From Alopecurus myosuroides (Eukaryota; Streptophyta; Magnoliopsida; Poales; Poaceae), in the NCBI GenBank assembly GCA_028641055.1, contig CM054062.1, positions 178,766,726 through 178,830,725 on the forward strand: a stretch of 64,000 nt of DNA, written 5' to 3'. The position numbers were made by a program, and so were the translations under genes. The notes beneath the pieces are model-generated. The model made no database searches. It worked only from the letters and a program-made list of their open reading frames with translations, and was not told where the DNA came from. Of this stretch, positions 1-11,199 are shown piece after piece (position 1 is the first letter of the stretch; the number at the start of each line of letters is the position of its first letter).

Positions 1-770
1 CATAATCTCAACTGTGTGAGTTATCCTCGGATTGCTTCTTTGGATAAGGGGCGAGGTCCAGGATGGGTTTGTTTGGTGGTTAGCTATAGTTGGTTACGAT
101 ACTCGATCTTATCTTCTTTCTGTTAGCCGGAAGTGGTAGAATCTCTGTAGTTGGTTAGCGCAGCCAGTTGCAGCATCTTTTATATCCCCTCTCTTCCGTT
201 GAACCCAAGGCATCTGTGCTTGGTGTTGACGGGCTACACTTTGGTGAACTGTGAGTCTTGCTTGCCAGTACGTTTATGTACTGACCCCTTTGGGGCTGTG
301 GTTTCCGCAGACCTACGTTTCCGAGGATCTACATGGTGGCTACTACGTGGAGTACGACGAGACTGCTGACGAGTAGATAGCGGACCCGGGAAGGATCCGA
401 GACTTCGTGGATGGGCTCTGTCTGTTCGTTTCCGGCCTCTTAGGCCTATTTGGTTCTTGTCTGTACTCAGACATTTTGAATGCTTCCGCTGTGATGTAAT
501 GATGAATTGTTGGGACATGTGTCCTCTGGATGATTGTATTTGCTATCTCTGCTCTAATGAGAGCTATTTGCCACTTATTTCCATCTTTTGTGTCGTAGAG
601 ATCTGTTGTGATATCACTTGTTCAAATGCCGTTGACATACCATGTGTGTATGTTTTGAAGTACGTCAACGGAAGTGTCTGGATTTCTATGGGATGGTTTG
701 CGCAGACGATGAATAGTAGGGAATGGTTGTCACACTTTTACGTGTTGGCCTGCTCATATTGAGATGCGGG
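1..770 (+). repeat. Gypsy LTR fragment (3' portion), cut by the window edge
   Basis: This segment is recognisably related, though diverged, to the 3' quarter of the long LTRs at 26510-27177 and 31244-31911. Shared landmarks in the same order are a GTGTGAGTTATCC block, a GTAGTTGGTTACGATAC block, 'TTAGCCGGA', 'CTGTAGTTGGTTAG', 'GTTGAACCCAA' and 'CTTGCCAGTA..GTACTGACCC'. It is probably the end of a 5' LTR belonging to the Gypsy element whose pol follows, but it is not clearly a copy of the 3' LTR end at 38656-39364, so it may come from another family member. The right border is approximate because no clear terminal CA or primer site is visible. Confidence 0.6.
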
Positions 771-1094
771 TGCCGGTATGCCCCGTAAGCCATTCTATCT
801 ACTGTTTAGCGGACTGTGAGTATCCCCTAGAAGTCCGGGTGCGACATAGCTCCTGTGAAGATTTGACGGGCATAGTTTTCCATATAAAAGCAATCTCTTG
901 CAGAAACATTTTCATTCAAAACCAGCATTAGTTCAAGACTTTTTGGAGTCGAGGAATGTAGATAGTGCATCAAGCTACCCACCTTACATAATAAACTTGT
1001 TGAGTAACGCGGATTACTCATTCCTTCCCTTTGAACCCCTGCTTAGGCTATGAGAAGCTAGAGGAGGCATCCTTTAACATCATCGGATGCCAAG
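771..1094. other. Unassigned spacer between LTR fragment and pol
   Basis: I see no primer-binding site, gag or other coding sequence here. An intact Gypsy element would have a gag and protease of well over 1 kb between LTR and reverse transcriptase, so these have been deleted or replaced. Confidence 0.4.
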
Positions 1095-1790
1095 ATGAAA
1101 TCTACTACGAGGAGCCAGATCTCTCTAGTAATATTAAAGGGGTGGACAACATCATACATTATGGAGCTGATCCAGTTGAAGAAACAACTTGATGATATGC
1201 CGAGAAAAGGATTGATTCACCCAAGTCCTTCTCCTTGGGGATCACCTGTCATCTTTGTGGACAAACGGGACGATATCGCTCGTCTATGTGTGGACTACCG
1301 TAAGTTAAATGATGTTACCATCAAGAACAAATACTCGTTGCCCAAGATTGAGGACCTTTTTGACCAGATGAATGGAGCCCGTATCTTCTAAAAAACCGTT
1401 CTTCGCACCGGTTACCATCAATTGAAGGTGCGAGAGACCGATATTCCTATGACATCATTCACCACCCTTTATGGATTTTTTGAATACAACGTAATTTCTT
1501 TTGGTCTGACAAATTCCCCGGCTTATTTCTTGAATCTCATGAACAAGGTATTCATGGATTATCTAAACAAGTTCGTCGTGGTGTTCATTGACGACATTGT
1601 CATCTATTCCAAGAATGAAGAAGAACACGAAGAACATATGAGAATTGTACTTGGAACACTTCGTAAGCATCAACTGTATGCTAAGTTCAGCAAATGCCAG
1701 TTTGGTTTAGAGAAGTTGGATTTCTGGGACATGTGGTACCCGACGGTGGAATTTCTGTTGATCGTGCCTTGGTCCAATCTGTTCTGAAGC
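1095..1790 (+). pseudogene. Ty3/Gypsy reverse transcriptase, broken
   Basis: This is the reverse transcriptase domain of a Gypsy pol, which copies element RNA into DNA in the cytoplasmic particle. The first frame (1095-1391) carries the fingers and palm motifs '[12 protein letters not shown]' and '[13 protein letters not shown]'. A TAA stop at 1389-1391 interrupts it. The second frame (1422-1787) holds 'GYHQLKVRE', 'SFGLTNSPAYF' and the catalytic 'FIDDIVIYSKN', in which both aspartates of the xxDD motif remain. After 'LYAKFSKCQFG' the frame drifts and ends at 1787. The style resembles chromovirus Gypsy elements. The domain is non-functional because of the stop and frameshift. Confidence 0.9.
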
Positions 1791-1834
1791 ATAATGCTCC
1801 AACCAACCAAACTGAAGTCAGATAATTACTTGGT

Positions 1835-2509
1835 TTGGCTGGATATTACCGCAAATTTGTCCAAGGATTCTTGAGCATCGCCAGACCACTCACTCAATTT
1901 CTCAAGAAGGACAAGAAGTTTGAGCGGACTGACAAGTGTGAAGCAAGCTTCCAAGAACTAAAGAAACGACTAGTGTCTGCTCCGGTCCTCACTATGTCGG
2001 ATGTCACCAAGAGTTTTGATGTCTATTGTGATGCTTCTAAGCTTGGTCTTGGAAGTGTCCTTATGCAAGAAGGGAAGGTCATGTCTTATAGCTCTTGTCA
2101 GTTGTGACCTCATGAACTAAACTACCCCACCGATGATCTCGAGCTTGCTGTCGTTGTTCATGCTCTCAAAGCGCGACGACACTTTCTCATGGGGAATAGG
2201 TGTGAAATATACACCAATCACAAGAGTCTGAAGTATATCTTCTCTCGGCATGAACTTAGCATGAGGCAACGTAGGTGGATTGAACTAATCAAAGATTGTG
2301 ATATGGGTATCCACTACCACCCGGGAAAAGAAAATGTTGTTGTTGATGCCCTCAGTCGAGAGCCAACCACTTTGAATGCCATGATCAAAGTCAGGAAACC
2401 TGAGTTGTGGAAAGAGCTTGACCAGCTTGGAATTGAGGTGGTCGGCTATGGCATGTTGAACACAATTGAATTAAATCCTACTGTGATTGATCTGGTCAAT
2501 CAAACCTAG
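1835..2509 (+). pseudogene. Ty3/Gypsy RNase H region, broken
   Basis: This continues the Gypsy pol. 'MAGYYRKFVQGFLSIARPL' is the connection that follows reverse transcriptase. 'FDVYCDASKLGLGSVLMQ' is the start of RNase H with its first catalytic aspartate. A TGA stop at 2105-2107 breaks the frame. It resumes with '[12 protein letters not shown]' and '[15 protein letters not shown]', the end of the domain with its last conserved aspartate. The frame runs to a stop at 2507-2509. RNase H removes the RNA strand during reverse transcription; this copy cannot be translated intact. Confidence 0.88.
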
Positions 2510-2576
2510 ACAGGCCAGAAGAGTATTGAATGAATCAAGAACCGCATGAAGTAGGAGAAGATATCTGGTTTTACCA

Positions 2577-3930
2577 TTGATTCCGAGGGAGTACTCTGGT
2601 ATAATGGTCGCATTTGTGTTCCTTTCGAGTCTAAGCTCAAGCATACCATTCTGTTTGAAGCTCATGATACTCCATATTCCATTCACCCCGGAGGAATTAA
2701 AATGTATCAATCATCTCAAGGAGATATTATGGTGGCATGGGATGAAGCGAGACATCGCTTTGTTTGTAGCCAAGTGCGTTATCTGTCAGTGTGTGAAAGC
2801 TCAGCACCAGCGTCCTGCGGGATTGCTACAACCACTACAAGTTCCCAAGTGCGAATGGGATGAAGTTGGAATCAATTTTATCACTAGACTTCCAAGGTCT
2901 AACCGAGGACATGATCCTATATGCGTAGTTGTGGACATGTTGACCAAAGTTGCTCACTTTATTCCTGTCCGGACGAATCTTCCTGGTGACCAGCTTGCTG
3001 ATCTTTACATCCCTCGGATTGTCATCTTACATGGAGTTCCAGAGAGGATTGTTCTGATCGTGGTACTCAGTTCACCTCTCGATTCTAGAAGAAGCTACAC
3101 AAAGCCCTTGGAACCAAGCTATCTTTTAGCACTGCGTACCATCCGCAAACAGGAGGACAAACAAAGCATGTTAACCAAATTCTGGAAGACATGCTCCGTG
3201 CTTGTGTCTTATGGTGCCAAGTGGGAAGATTGTCTACCCTTTGTGGAGTTTTCCTGCAACAATAGCTATCAGGCTAGCTTGTAAATGGCACCTTTTGAAG
3301 CTTTGTATGGACGCAAGTGTCGTACACCTCTGAACTTGTCAGAGTCTGGTGACAGTCATATATTTGGTGTATACACCCTACATGCTGCGGAAGAGCAAGT
3401 CCAACTCATTCGTGATCGTCTCAAGGCAGCTCAATCTCGCCATAAGAATTGTGCTGACACAAAGCGTCATGAATTCTCTTTCCATGTTGGAGATTTTGCG
3501 TACCTTCTTGTCACACCTCTCAAAGGGATGCAACGTTTCATGTCAAAGGGAATCTTGCACCCTGATACATTGGCCCTTTCAAGATCTTAGCCCATCGTGG
3601 CAAAGTTTCTTATCAGCTTGAGTTGCCAACTGAATTATCAGAATTCCACTATGTCTTTCACGTGTCATTGCTCCGGAAGTGTCTTCAAGTACCTGAGAAG
3701 AATCTCATCTATAAGGACATTGACTTCATGACCATCGACATAAACCAAGACTTGACTTATCGTGACAGACCACTCTGTGTTCTCGATTAGAATGTTCATG
3801 TGACCAGGAAGCAGGGAATAAAATTCCTCAAAATTTAGTAGACAAATCACTCTGAGGAAGAAGCTACCTGAGAGCGCGAAGATTGTATCAAGAAGGAGTC
3901 CCCTGATTTCTTTTATGATTAAATCCGCGA
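2577..3930 (+). pseudogene. Ty3/Gypsy integrase with degenerate chromodomain-like tail
   Basis: The integrase inserts element DNA into the host genome. The HHCC zinc-binding region is visible as 'NHLKEILWWHGMK' followed by 'AKCVICQCVKAQ'. The catalytic core starts with 'WDEVGINFITRLPRS' and 'VVVDMLTKVAHFIPV'. A frameshift near 3050 scrambles the second aspartate block. The frame returns at 'KWEDCLPFVEF', has a stop at 3282-3284, and continues with 'MAPFEALYGRKCRTPLN'. Further downstream, in shifted frames with stops, are 'FHVSLLRKCL' and a tail with 'NHSEEEATWERED'. That tail resembles the chromodomain of plant chromoviruses, which directs integration by binding histone marks. It ends shortly before the polypurine tract. 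Confidence 0.85.
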
Positions 3931-3949
3931 ATCTTGGGACGAGATTATT

Positions 3950-3965
3950 TTAAGGGGGGAAGGCC
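3950..3965 (+). other. Polypurine tract of the Gypsy element
   Basis: The sequence TTAAGGGGGGAAGGCC lies directly before TGTCACATCG, which starts the 3' LTR. A purine run at this place primes plus-strand DNA synthesis in LTR retrotransposons. Confidence 0.8.
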
Positions 3966-5033
3966 TGTCACATCGTCATTTTGTTATCTTGTTGTAAGGG
4001 AGAAAACACAAATTTTGGACTCAACAATAACTTTTATGTTGGTTATGTAAAGCATATGAATGCGTGTTCCTATGTGTAATCTCTACTTTTAGTTCCATGA
4101 GAGGATTGGAAATGTTGTTATCTCTGTTATTTCTTGATCCAAATATCAATCTTGCAATTCCTTATCAAATGATCTTAGTCATGATTTAATTCTAAGGAAA
4201 ATTCCCTGAGAAAAATGTCTAAGATTTTTCTCTATGTCCCTGTTATTTCTTCCACTTTTGGACTCTCCCAATTATGGTAAAACAGAACTCAAATTCTTTT
4301 TATCTTTTCTTTTCATCCATCCTTGTTGTATGGAATAGCTATTCATGCCCTAAGATCAATTTTAGAAGATGCATAAGTGTTGTTATCTTGCCTAGTTTAT
4401 AAAGCAGAAAACAGGAAAACGGAGAAAATAGAAAACAACGGAGTCATGCCATCTTTCCATCTTGTTATCAGTGCCCTAGGAATTTTCTAAAAATTATTTA
4501 AAATGTTTTATGAAAGTTCATGGCACGATCTACAATCTCCAATTTGATTTTTCAAATTTGGAATCCATTTGATATTTCTTTCATGCCTCAACTTTCTGTT
4601 GTTTTTATCACAAGACCATGACTTGGGATTTTTCCTAAGTCATTTAACTGAATTGTATGAACTTTTGATTGGACACTTTAAAAACTCGTTCAAATTATCT
4701 GTTTGAGTTCAAATTCTAAGTGGAGATCATGTCTCTGTGGATCCCTGATGTACCAGCTTCAAAACCATGAACTTGTTGCATCATAGGGTGATCTGCAGAG
4801 GGAGATAGGAAGAGGACAAGGGAGAGAAGGATGGGGCCAGGATGTCAACTACCGCGGCCACCTACTCGCCTAGACCAGCCATTTTGTCTCCCCTCCTCCG
4901 CCTTGGAAGCTAGCACGCGCATACGCCTGGGCTGACATGGCCATCCACGTGCACGTCGTCGCCTGGCACTACCTCCACGTTGCCCCGGTGAAGCCCGATG
5001 AGCTCAAGGGGTAGGCCACGGACACACCCCCTC

Positions 5034-5042
5034 CCTTATAAG
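5034..5042 (+). promoter_or_regulatory. Possible TATA box in the Gypsy 3' LTR
   Basis: 'CTTATAAGC' follows a C-rich stretch and precedes a pyrimidine-rich, leader-like region, which is the expected setting for an LTR promoter. This is a motif match only. Confidence 0.3.
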
Positions 5043-7851
5043 CTTCTCATCAGAAAATCCACTCGCCACCCGCTCATTCCCGCCCCTCTCCTCCACCTCA
5101 AGAACGCCCATCTCTCTGCTCACTCTCTGTGAGCAAGGCATGACGAGGAAACCTCTCCGGAGGCCGATAGAGAGAAGGAGGAGGTTGAGAGTCTCATCGG
5201 TGTCCACGCGCCGCCATTTTCTTTCCTCTCCCTTGTCTTCATCCCGTCACCTCTCTATGACATGATGGCACAGTCGTTTGAGCGCTGGGACGCCGCCGCC
5301 ATGCACGACGCCATCTTGGGATACCGTTGCACCAACGTCATGCTCCGGTGCTGCTGCTACTCTCGTGGCCACCCCGGCACTACCTCGACCCTCCTGTGTC
5401 ATCACTAAGCACCTCCATTGAGCCGTAACGCCCCTAGGTGAGCTCCCCTGGCCTCCCGAGCTCGCAGCGTTCGCATACATGCATGTGTGCGTCGAGATGA
5501 GGACGACGACCCTTGGCCGTTTGATCCAGATCAACGGCTCCGCTTGAACGCGGTCGATCCCGGGCAACGCCTCACGCACGCGTGTCCATGTGCCTATTTG
5601 GCCTATGGGCGGCCCATCGCCAGCAGATCCAGCCCACGCGGCATTTTTTTCCTGTGTATATTCTTTTCCTATTATGCAGAAAACAACCCCTCTGTTGTAA
5701 TTCAAAATAAAAATTCTAGATCTAAAATTTCACCACACCAAAATATTCATGGGTACCTTCATGTTTTCTTAACCACGTGCAACTGGTAGATCTTCATTTG
5801 CACCCTTGGTTAACCCTAGGGAAATTGACAAGTGCAACCTATCTAAAAACTTCAGTTGAACATAACTTTATTTTTAAGGATCCAAATGCTATGAGGATAA
5901 TTTCTCTGGATAGCCCTTCCTGATACTAGCCATAGCACTTTGCGTTTCATGCACTTGAGCTTCCTTTTTAAAATGGCATGCATTTTGGTAAATGGCCAGA
6001 GAGCCACTGTTCGATTTTTAGTATTTATCTTGTGATGTTTTTTTTTAGGTAAATACAATTGGATGAGATTCTATATGCTTAGGGGTACCTGTTCCTAGCT
6101 TTACTTGATTTTAGGAGTCATAAATTAATTTCTTGGTGCATTGCAAGTTTAGGGCTTTTTCTGTCATTTTTTATTTTTGATTCAATGTTATTGATTGTTG
6201 TTTTAATTATTGTAATTTTTATTACTAGCATTTATAGGTTGCGTACTCTTTTTTTGGTTGTTATCTTGTATTACTAGCATGTTAGAATAATTCTTGAGTG
6301 AAGCATTGTTGTGATTATGTTTGTTTTCCTATATACATGGTTATTTTCTAGTTTAGTCTTTTATAGTTATTATTCACCTCTATTGTTATTGTGGCTTGTG
6401 AAATGTTTTAGTATGATTAGTATGTTATTTCTACTGTTATTTTTTCATGTCATCTCTGTTTGTGTAAAAAATATATTAGAGAAGCATGCTTTAGTTAGTC
6501 TAGTTGTGATGCTTGTTATTGCCTCACTAGCTTATTTAGATTTTTTTTGTCATTACTTTGCTTTAGTAAAAATCCTCATGAATGAATAGAGGGTCATTTA
6601 TCTTTGTTATTTCATGATATGTGAGTGGCACACCCATTGAACTCATGACATTTTGGTTGAGGATTGCTAGTTTTATTTCTAGTAGCATTCTAGTGTTTTT
6701 GGACATGTATGTTTGTTTGATTGTGTGTATCTCAAAGTAGAAAATTGGAGTGTTGTTATTTGGTGAAATTCTTGTTGTATCTTGATTTTTATTGCAAGTG
6801 CTTGACTTTTCTTAGTTCTGGTTGAGTGCGTTCTTTTTCTTTTTACGACGCTAGAAAACAAAGAAGGAGAAACTGCTGAAGAAGTCTATTGTCATTCCTG
6901 TTTATTCCAAGAACAGGGAAAAGATGAGTACCAAGGCAAGCCATTCTCAATGCTTGCTGTTATTTTTACTTATCACTATCTATCATGCATGGTTTACTTC
7001 TGAAGTTTTACAAAAACTTGTTCCAAAAACTATTTTGCCAATGTGTTGTTACTACTAGTAATATTATGCTTATTAATATTATCGCCACTAGTTAATCTTG
7101 GTGTTACCAAGCCCTTAGCTACCATATTATATGCTTACCACCAAAAATTAATCCCTAAGTCCCCTAGTGGACACCTTAAAGTGTGGTTTTTGGAAAACAA
7201 ATGATTTTATGAAAAACCTCGTGGAAAGGTGGGACCTTCTCCACAGGAGAATGTGAAGAGAAAGTTTTCCGAAAGTGCTTTTCTAAAAACGACACAAACC
7301 TTAATCTTCGCCGAACCACCTTATCGTACTGCCACATTACCTCAGTATGGGTACGAGGTCTATCTTCAATCTTGTGTGTGTTAGTTTGTGGCCTACCTCA
7401 ATGTGCTATAGGGGTTCGAGTCCCATGAACCGAATTGTCGCTAAGAGAGTGTGACAGGACATGCAAAGTGTGGGATTAATTTCCCCCCGGTTGCAACAAT
7501 TGGGTCTCCTGCCATGGCGGTGTGTTGTCAGGGGAAACTGGATCGATACGGCTGACTCCCTCAGTGCCGGGGTGAACAAACCCAGTTGAAGAGGTAGTCA
7601 TTTACTAGCATAGACATAGTGGATGGTTAGGACGAGTTATCTGATGTTCGCATACTGTCGCGGACAGTTCATGGTTGTTCACAGCGGATGCACTGGATCT
7701 TGTGGATTGTGTACACCTCTGTAGAGTAAATCTATTCAGAATAGCCGTGTCTTCGGATATGGACAGTTGAATGGCCATGTAGCTAGTATCGTGTCGATGT
7801 TTTCAGCGGAAAGAAGTGGAAATTGGTGAAGTGCCTGGGAGGTACTTGGGC

Positions 7852-7856
7852 CATGG
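7852..7856. repeat. Target-site duplication of Copia A (left)
   Basis: CATGG directly precedes the LTR start. The identical CATGG occurs at 38656-38660 directly after the other LTR end. A 5 bp duplication is standard for retrotransposon integrase. Confidence 0.95.
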
Positions 7857-7871
7857 TGAAAGTGCACTATG

Positions 7872-7902
7872 GTCAACTAGAGGGGATGGTGAATAGGTTG
7901 AC
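7872..7902 (-). promoter_or_regulatory. U5 hairpin of Copia A (3' LTR copy)
   Basis: On the minus strand GTCAACCTA pairs with TAGTTGAC (one bulged C) around a C-rich loop starting TTCACC. The copy next to the primer site is at 37197-37226, and a homologous hairpin with a different stem occurs in Copia B. Confidence 0.6.
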
Positions 7903-8561
7903 TACCAATTTTTCTTTTATTTTCCTTTTAGTGGGGCTAAGCAAGATAAGATAAGGTTCTCTAGATGTGCATCTAGGTGAGCAACCTATGTGGGCAAGAT
8001 AATATACGCAACGGAAGTAAAACTAAAGGTAGCAAGATAAACCACAAGTGTAAACAAGGAGACAAGGATATGATTCCCGTAGTTCCTTCTCAATGAGAAG
8101 TACGTCTACGTTGGAGAGGTGGGGAGCCACCTAGGCACTCTTAAATAGCACGGTTGTGCACACCTTATTCTCCTTGATCTTCTCCGGTGAGGGAGATTCT
8201 CGTTTCCACTATGAGGTCGACTTGAAGGCGCTAACCAAACCTTTACATGAGCTCGAGGTCACTCCACAAGATGGATGGAGGCTCTCAAGAAATCCGAAGC
8301 TTCTTGCAACAAGGTGGAAGCTACAAGCACAAGATCTACTAAGGTTTCTATGCCTCAAGTAGGATTCTAGATCTACTAGGTTGTGGTGGATGGATTTAAA
8401 ATTCCTTTGGTGGAAGTGTGGATCTAGTACTCCTATAGCTCTCTACAAAGTATGGGAGTGAGTGGATGGACGGAGAGGGAGATATAGCTGGGTGAAGCTT
8501 TCATTAATGGCTAGGAGAGAGAGTGGGAAAAACCTTAGCATTTATGAGGAAGGGGAAGTGG

Positions 8562-8569
8562 TATTTATA
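8562..8569 (-). promoter_or_regulatory. TATA box of Copia A 3' LTR
   Basis: TATAAATA on the minus strand lies just downstream of the palindromic array. It is centred in an inverted repeat that has one arm mismatch compared with the 5' LTR copy. Confidence 0.7.
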
Positions 8570-8599
8570 CCCCTTCCCACAAGTGGCCGTTGAGCAGTT

Positions 8600-9165
8600 C
8601 CAGTTGCACCGGAGGCTCCAGTGGTTTCACCGGAGGCTCCGGTGGTCTTCTTCTATGCGCAGGCGCGCAACCCAGATCTATTCTTTGCTTGGGCCAAAGG
8701 GGCGGAGGGTCCGGTGGATATGGCGGAGGCTCCGCCCACCACAGCTGCACCGGAGGTTCCGGTGGAGCCTCCGCTCGTATCCAACAGAGCCCTATTTTAG
8801 CGGAGGTACCACCGGAAGAGCACCTGAGGCCAACCCCCCCCCCCCCCGCGCGCCAGTTGAGAGGGCGGAGACTCCGGTGGATTCACCGGAGCCTCCGCCC
8901 ACCGGAGGTTCCGCTGGAGGTTCCGTTCTTATCCAACAGAGCACAAGTTTGGCGGATCCTCCACCGGAAGCACACCGGAGGCCAACCCCTTAGAGTGCCA
9001 GTGGAGATGGCGGAGGCTCCGGTGGATTCACCGGAGGCTCCGCCCACCGGAGGTTCCGCTCTGGCCTCCGCTCGTATGCACCAGAGGGTGGTTTGGGCGG
9101 ACCCCACACCGGACCCGCACCGGAGGCTGGGCGGAGGTTCCGGTGGTTTCACCGGAGCCTCCGCT
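8600..9165 (-). repeat. Near-palindromic CCGGAGGCTCCGG array in Copia A 3' LTR
   Basis: Many copies of CCGGAGGCTCCGGTGG and its inverse CACCGGAGCCTCCG are packed in this stretch, in the U3 part of the LTR upstream of the TATA box. The same array is in the 5' LTR at 37925-38490, and a smaller one lies at 13157-13476. Confidence 0.85.
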
Positions 9166-9338
9166 GCATGTAACTTTGCCTTCTCAGCTTTGTCTCTTCT
9201 AGCTCTTTTCATTTCAAACAAATTTGTAGCCCATAGAATTTGTATAATTGATGAACCTGGGCATTTTCATGTATCAAACAAGCATTAGTCCAATAGGTAT
9301 GTTGTCATTTAATTATCAAAACGGAAGATGATCTTTTA

Positions 9339-9354
9339 TTCTCCCCCTTTTTGG
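9339..9354 (-). other. Polypurine tract of Copia A
   Basis: On the minus strand CCAAAAAGGGGGAGAA directly precedes the 3' LTR. This is the usual form in SIRE-like Copia elements. Confidence 0.88.
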
Positions 9355-9390
9355 TAATTGATGACAACATCCCTATTTGCATAATTAAAT

Positions 9391-9679
9391 GAGAGAATTC
9401 CTTATTTGGCCCTTACTTAAAATCTTGTTCCCTATTTGGCCTAAAAAAAATTCTTCCCTATTTGACACATTAACTTCATTTTCTTCCTAACATGGCCCTA
9501 TAGTGCATTCTAAACATAAATGGGATGTAAAAAGACTCTTTTGCCCCTGACGAATTCTTATATACCAAAATTTATAATAGAAGTTGAAAATAAGCATAGT
9601 TAGATTCTATGCCATTTTGGTCCCACACGATACAAATATTATTTTTAAAGATATAATGAGTTTCCGTTTGTATATTGTT
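9391..9679 (+). repeat. Left terminal inverted repeat of the Pack-MULE
   Basis: It pairs with 10563-10851 over its whole length with scattered mismatches and a few small indels. Landmarks shared in inverted order are GAGAGAATTCCTTATTTGG, CATGGCCCTATAGTGCATTC and CCACACGATACAAATATT. Confidence 0.93.
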
Positions 9680-9698
9680 GACAAGTTTCCTCTCCACG

Positions 9699-9807
9699 GT
9701 ACGTATCCTGCGAGTCCTCCACTTTAACGGAGTCAGGAAAATTAGGCATGCAAGAATGAAACTAGGCATGCACGGTACGTATCCTGCGAGTCCTCTACTC
9801 TAACGAT
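9699..9807. repeat. Direct repeat inside the Pack-MULE
   Basis: GGTACGTATCCTGCGAGTCC occurs near 9699 and again near 9774, each followed by TCYACTYTAACG. This is a short local duplication beside the left inverted repeat. Confidence 0.7.
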
Positions 9808-9999
9808 GAACGCCGCGTAATATTAAGCCTGCGAGAATGAAACTAGGCATGTGTGTTGCATGCACGTACGGCATAATATAGTTCTACTTTTTTCGTTTGA
9901 CTGATCGTGCAGAGGCGTCGTTCGGTTCAGTGTCAAGCGAAAGTGTTGTGGAGGACCAAAGGATGCAGAGTAACAAGCACTACATGACATGACACGAAC

Positions 10000-10191
10000 C
10001 TGGAAGCAGCCACGATCACGGCACGCTCGCGCAATGTCCTGGATAACGAGCGCCCGCGCGGCGGGGTCATTGTCGCCGAGCCAGGCAATGTTGATGACCG
10101 GCAATGACGCCGCTCGCCGCGCCGGCTGGTGGTGGGGGCTGGCCATGCTGATGCTCCTCGGCAAGAGGCGCCCGGAGACAGCAGCCGACAT
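10000..10191 (-). pseudogene. Captured exon of a 2-oxoglutarate/Fe(II)-dependent dioxygenase (N-terminal fragment)
   Basis: The frame from ATG at 10191 encodes 64 residues ending at a CAG|GT splice-donor-like junction (GT at 9999-9998). Residues about 29-64 match the N-terminal DIOX_N region of plant 2OG-Fe(II) oxygenases. They contain 'LPVINIAWL', an acidic and alanine stretch, then 'VIQDIARACRDRGCFQV', the usual end of the first helix pair before the HGI segment. The catalytic double-stranded beta-helix with its His-Asp-His iron site is absent, so no enzyme can be made. Beyond the GT the frame turns into intron-like sequence. The fragment was probably copied from a genomic gene because exon end and intron start are both present. 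The subfamily cannot be decided from this piece. Confidence 0.8.
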
Positions 10192-10562
10192 GCCTCGTCC
10201 TCACCGTCAACCCCCCGACGAAGGAACATGACCGTTGTTTTGAGAATTCGACGGGCGCCGCTGCACGCACTCACACACTCCTGCAGTCTCGCTGGCTCTC
10301 TTTGCTTCTGATAAAGATGCTTCCGATGCATGCTTCCATCTGGATTCCAAGATTGACATTTATAGGCTGAATCTTCACAAGCAGCGGCAGCAGGAGCAGA
10401 GAAATGAGAAAGGAATCGGAAGACAGCAATGGGGTGAGGAGATAAACGTGCGCACTGCGATGCGACGTGGTTCTGCTGCTACTGTCCACTGTGCAAAATC
10501 AAATTCTCTACACATAGACTCTCTCATTTTTTATAGCACAAAACCGCTCGGGTTTCTTTAAA

Positions 10563-10851
10563 AACAATATACAAACGAAAACTCATTAAATCTTTAAAAA
10601 TAATATTTGTATCGTGTGGGACCAACGTGGTATAGAATCTAATTATGCTTATTTTTAACTTCTATCATGAATTTTTGTACAAATATTCATGAGGGGCAAA
10701 AGAGTCTTTTTACATCTCCATTTTTGTTTAGAATGCACTATAGGGCCATGTTAGAAAGAAAATGAAATTAAAGTGTCAAATAGGGAAGAAACTTTTTTTA
10801 TGGCCAAATAGGGAACAAGATTTAACTAAGGGCCAAATAAGGAATTCTCTC
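10563..10851 (-). repeat. Right terminal inverted repeat of the Pack-MULE
   Basis: Inverse partner of 9391-9679. It ends with GGAATTCTCTC directly before the TAATTAAAT duplication. Confidence 0.93.
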
Positions 10852-11199
10852 TAATTAAATACACAACATGAACGGGGCTCCCCCTAAAGGTATGCTCCTT
10901 TCATGTTGAGAGAATTTAGACGCAATGGTTATATGAACATATGAGTAATAGTGAGCACACAACACATAATATAATAAGTTCATAAGCTCACAAAGCATAA
11001 TACGAGGTTCACGACACTTAAGAATTTAAACAACCGAAGTTTCCAAATGAAAAACCAAACTCCCTCAAGCAATAGATAGATGCAAATCGAAGGCATGCTT
11101 GAGGGAGAACCATGGAAATACCCGCTCCTAATAGATGTCTCTCTCCCTTTGGCATCAAGATACCAAAAGAAGGAGAAACCGATGCTAACACCCCGAAGA

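Larger units (their letters stand above)
3966..7856 (+). repeat. 3' LTR of the Gypsy element, first part
   Basis: The LTR starts with TGTCACA immediately after the polypurine tract and is cut at 7856 by the Copia A insertion; it resumes at 38656 and ends near 39364. The two parts add up to about 4.6 kb, close to the 4.3 kb LTRs of the short-internal element at 22885-31911. Both have a GC-rich stretch (about 4800-5500 here) and, further on, the 'GTAAATCT..CGAGAAGCCGTGT'-like and 'GGGGTGAACAAACCC' style blocks near 7500-7800. T-rich sequence dominates 6050-6650. No coding region is credible. Confidence 0.75.
7857..9338 (-). repeat. 3' LTR of Copia A
   Basis: It matches 37182-38655 along its full length, with clearly more differences than the LTR pairs of the elements nested inside. 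On the + strand it starts TGAAAGTGCAC. The other end reads CTTTTA where the 5' LTR has CTTTCA, so the terminal CA is mutated. It contains a GC-rich array of near-palindromic CCGGAGGCTCCGG-type motifs (about 8600-9165), a TATA box (8562-8569) and a C run of 14. Confidence 0.93.
9391..10851. mobile_element. Pack-MULE (Mutator-like, non-autonomous)
   Basis: A 1461 bp element with long terminal inverted repeats of about 289 bp each (9391-9679 and 10563-10851). Both ends read GAGAGAATTCCTTATTTGGC inwards. The 9 bp target-site duplication TAATTAAAT is perfect (9382-9390 and 10852-10860), as expected for Mutator-like elements. There is no transposase. The unique interior contains a fragment of a host 2-oxoglutarate-dependent dioxygenase gene, which makes it a Pack-MULE. 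It sits between the polypurine tract and the extra gene of Copia A, so it arrived after Copia A. Confidence 0.95.

Noticed and set aside
1095..3930. Endogenous pararetrovirus instead of Gypsy element
   Set aside because: Domain order, a polypurine tract and an LTR start directly downstream fit a Gypsy retrotransposon; no movement or coat protein region is seen.
6311..6589. Hydrophobic 92-codon frame in the Gypsy LTR
   Set aside because: It lies in T-rich DNA, which gives leucine- and phenylalanine-rich frames by composition alone.
10067..10331. Overlapping open frames in the Pack-MULE besides the dioxygenase fragment
   Set aside because: They are alternative frames of the same GC-rich captured exon with no domain similarity.
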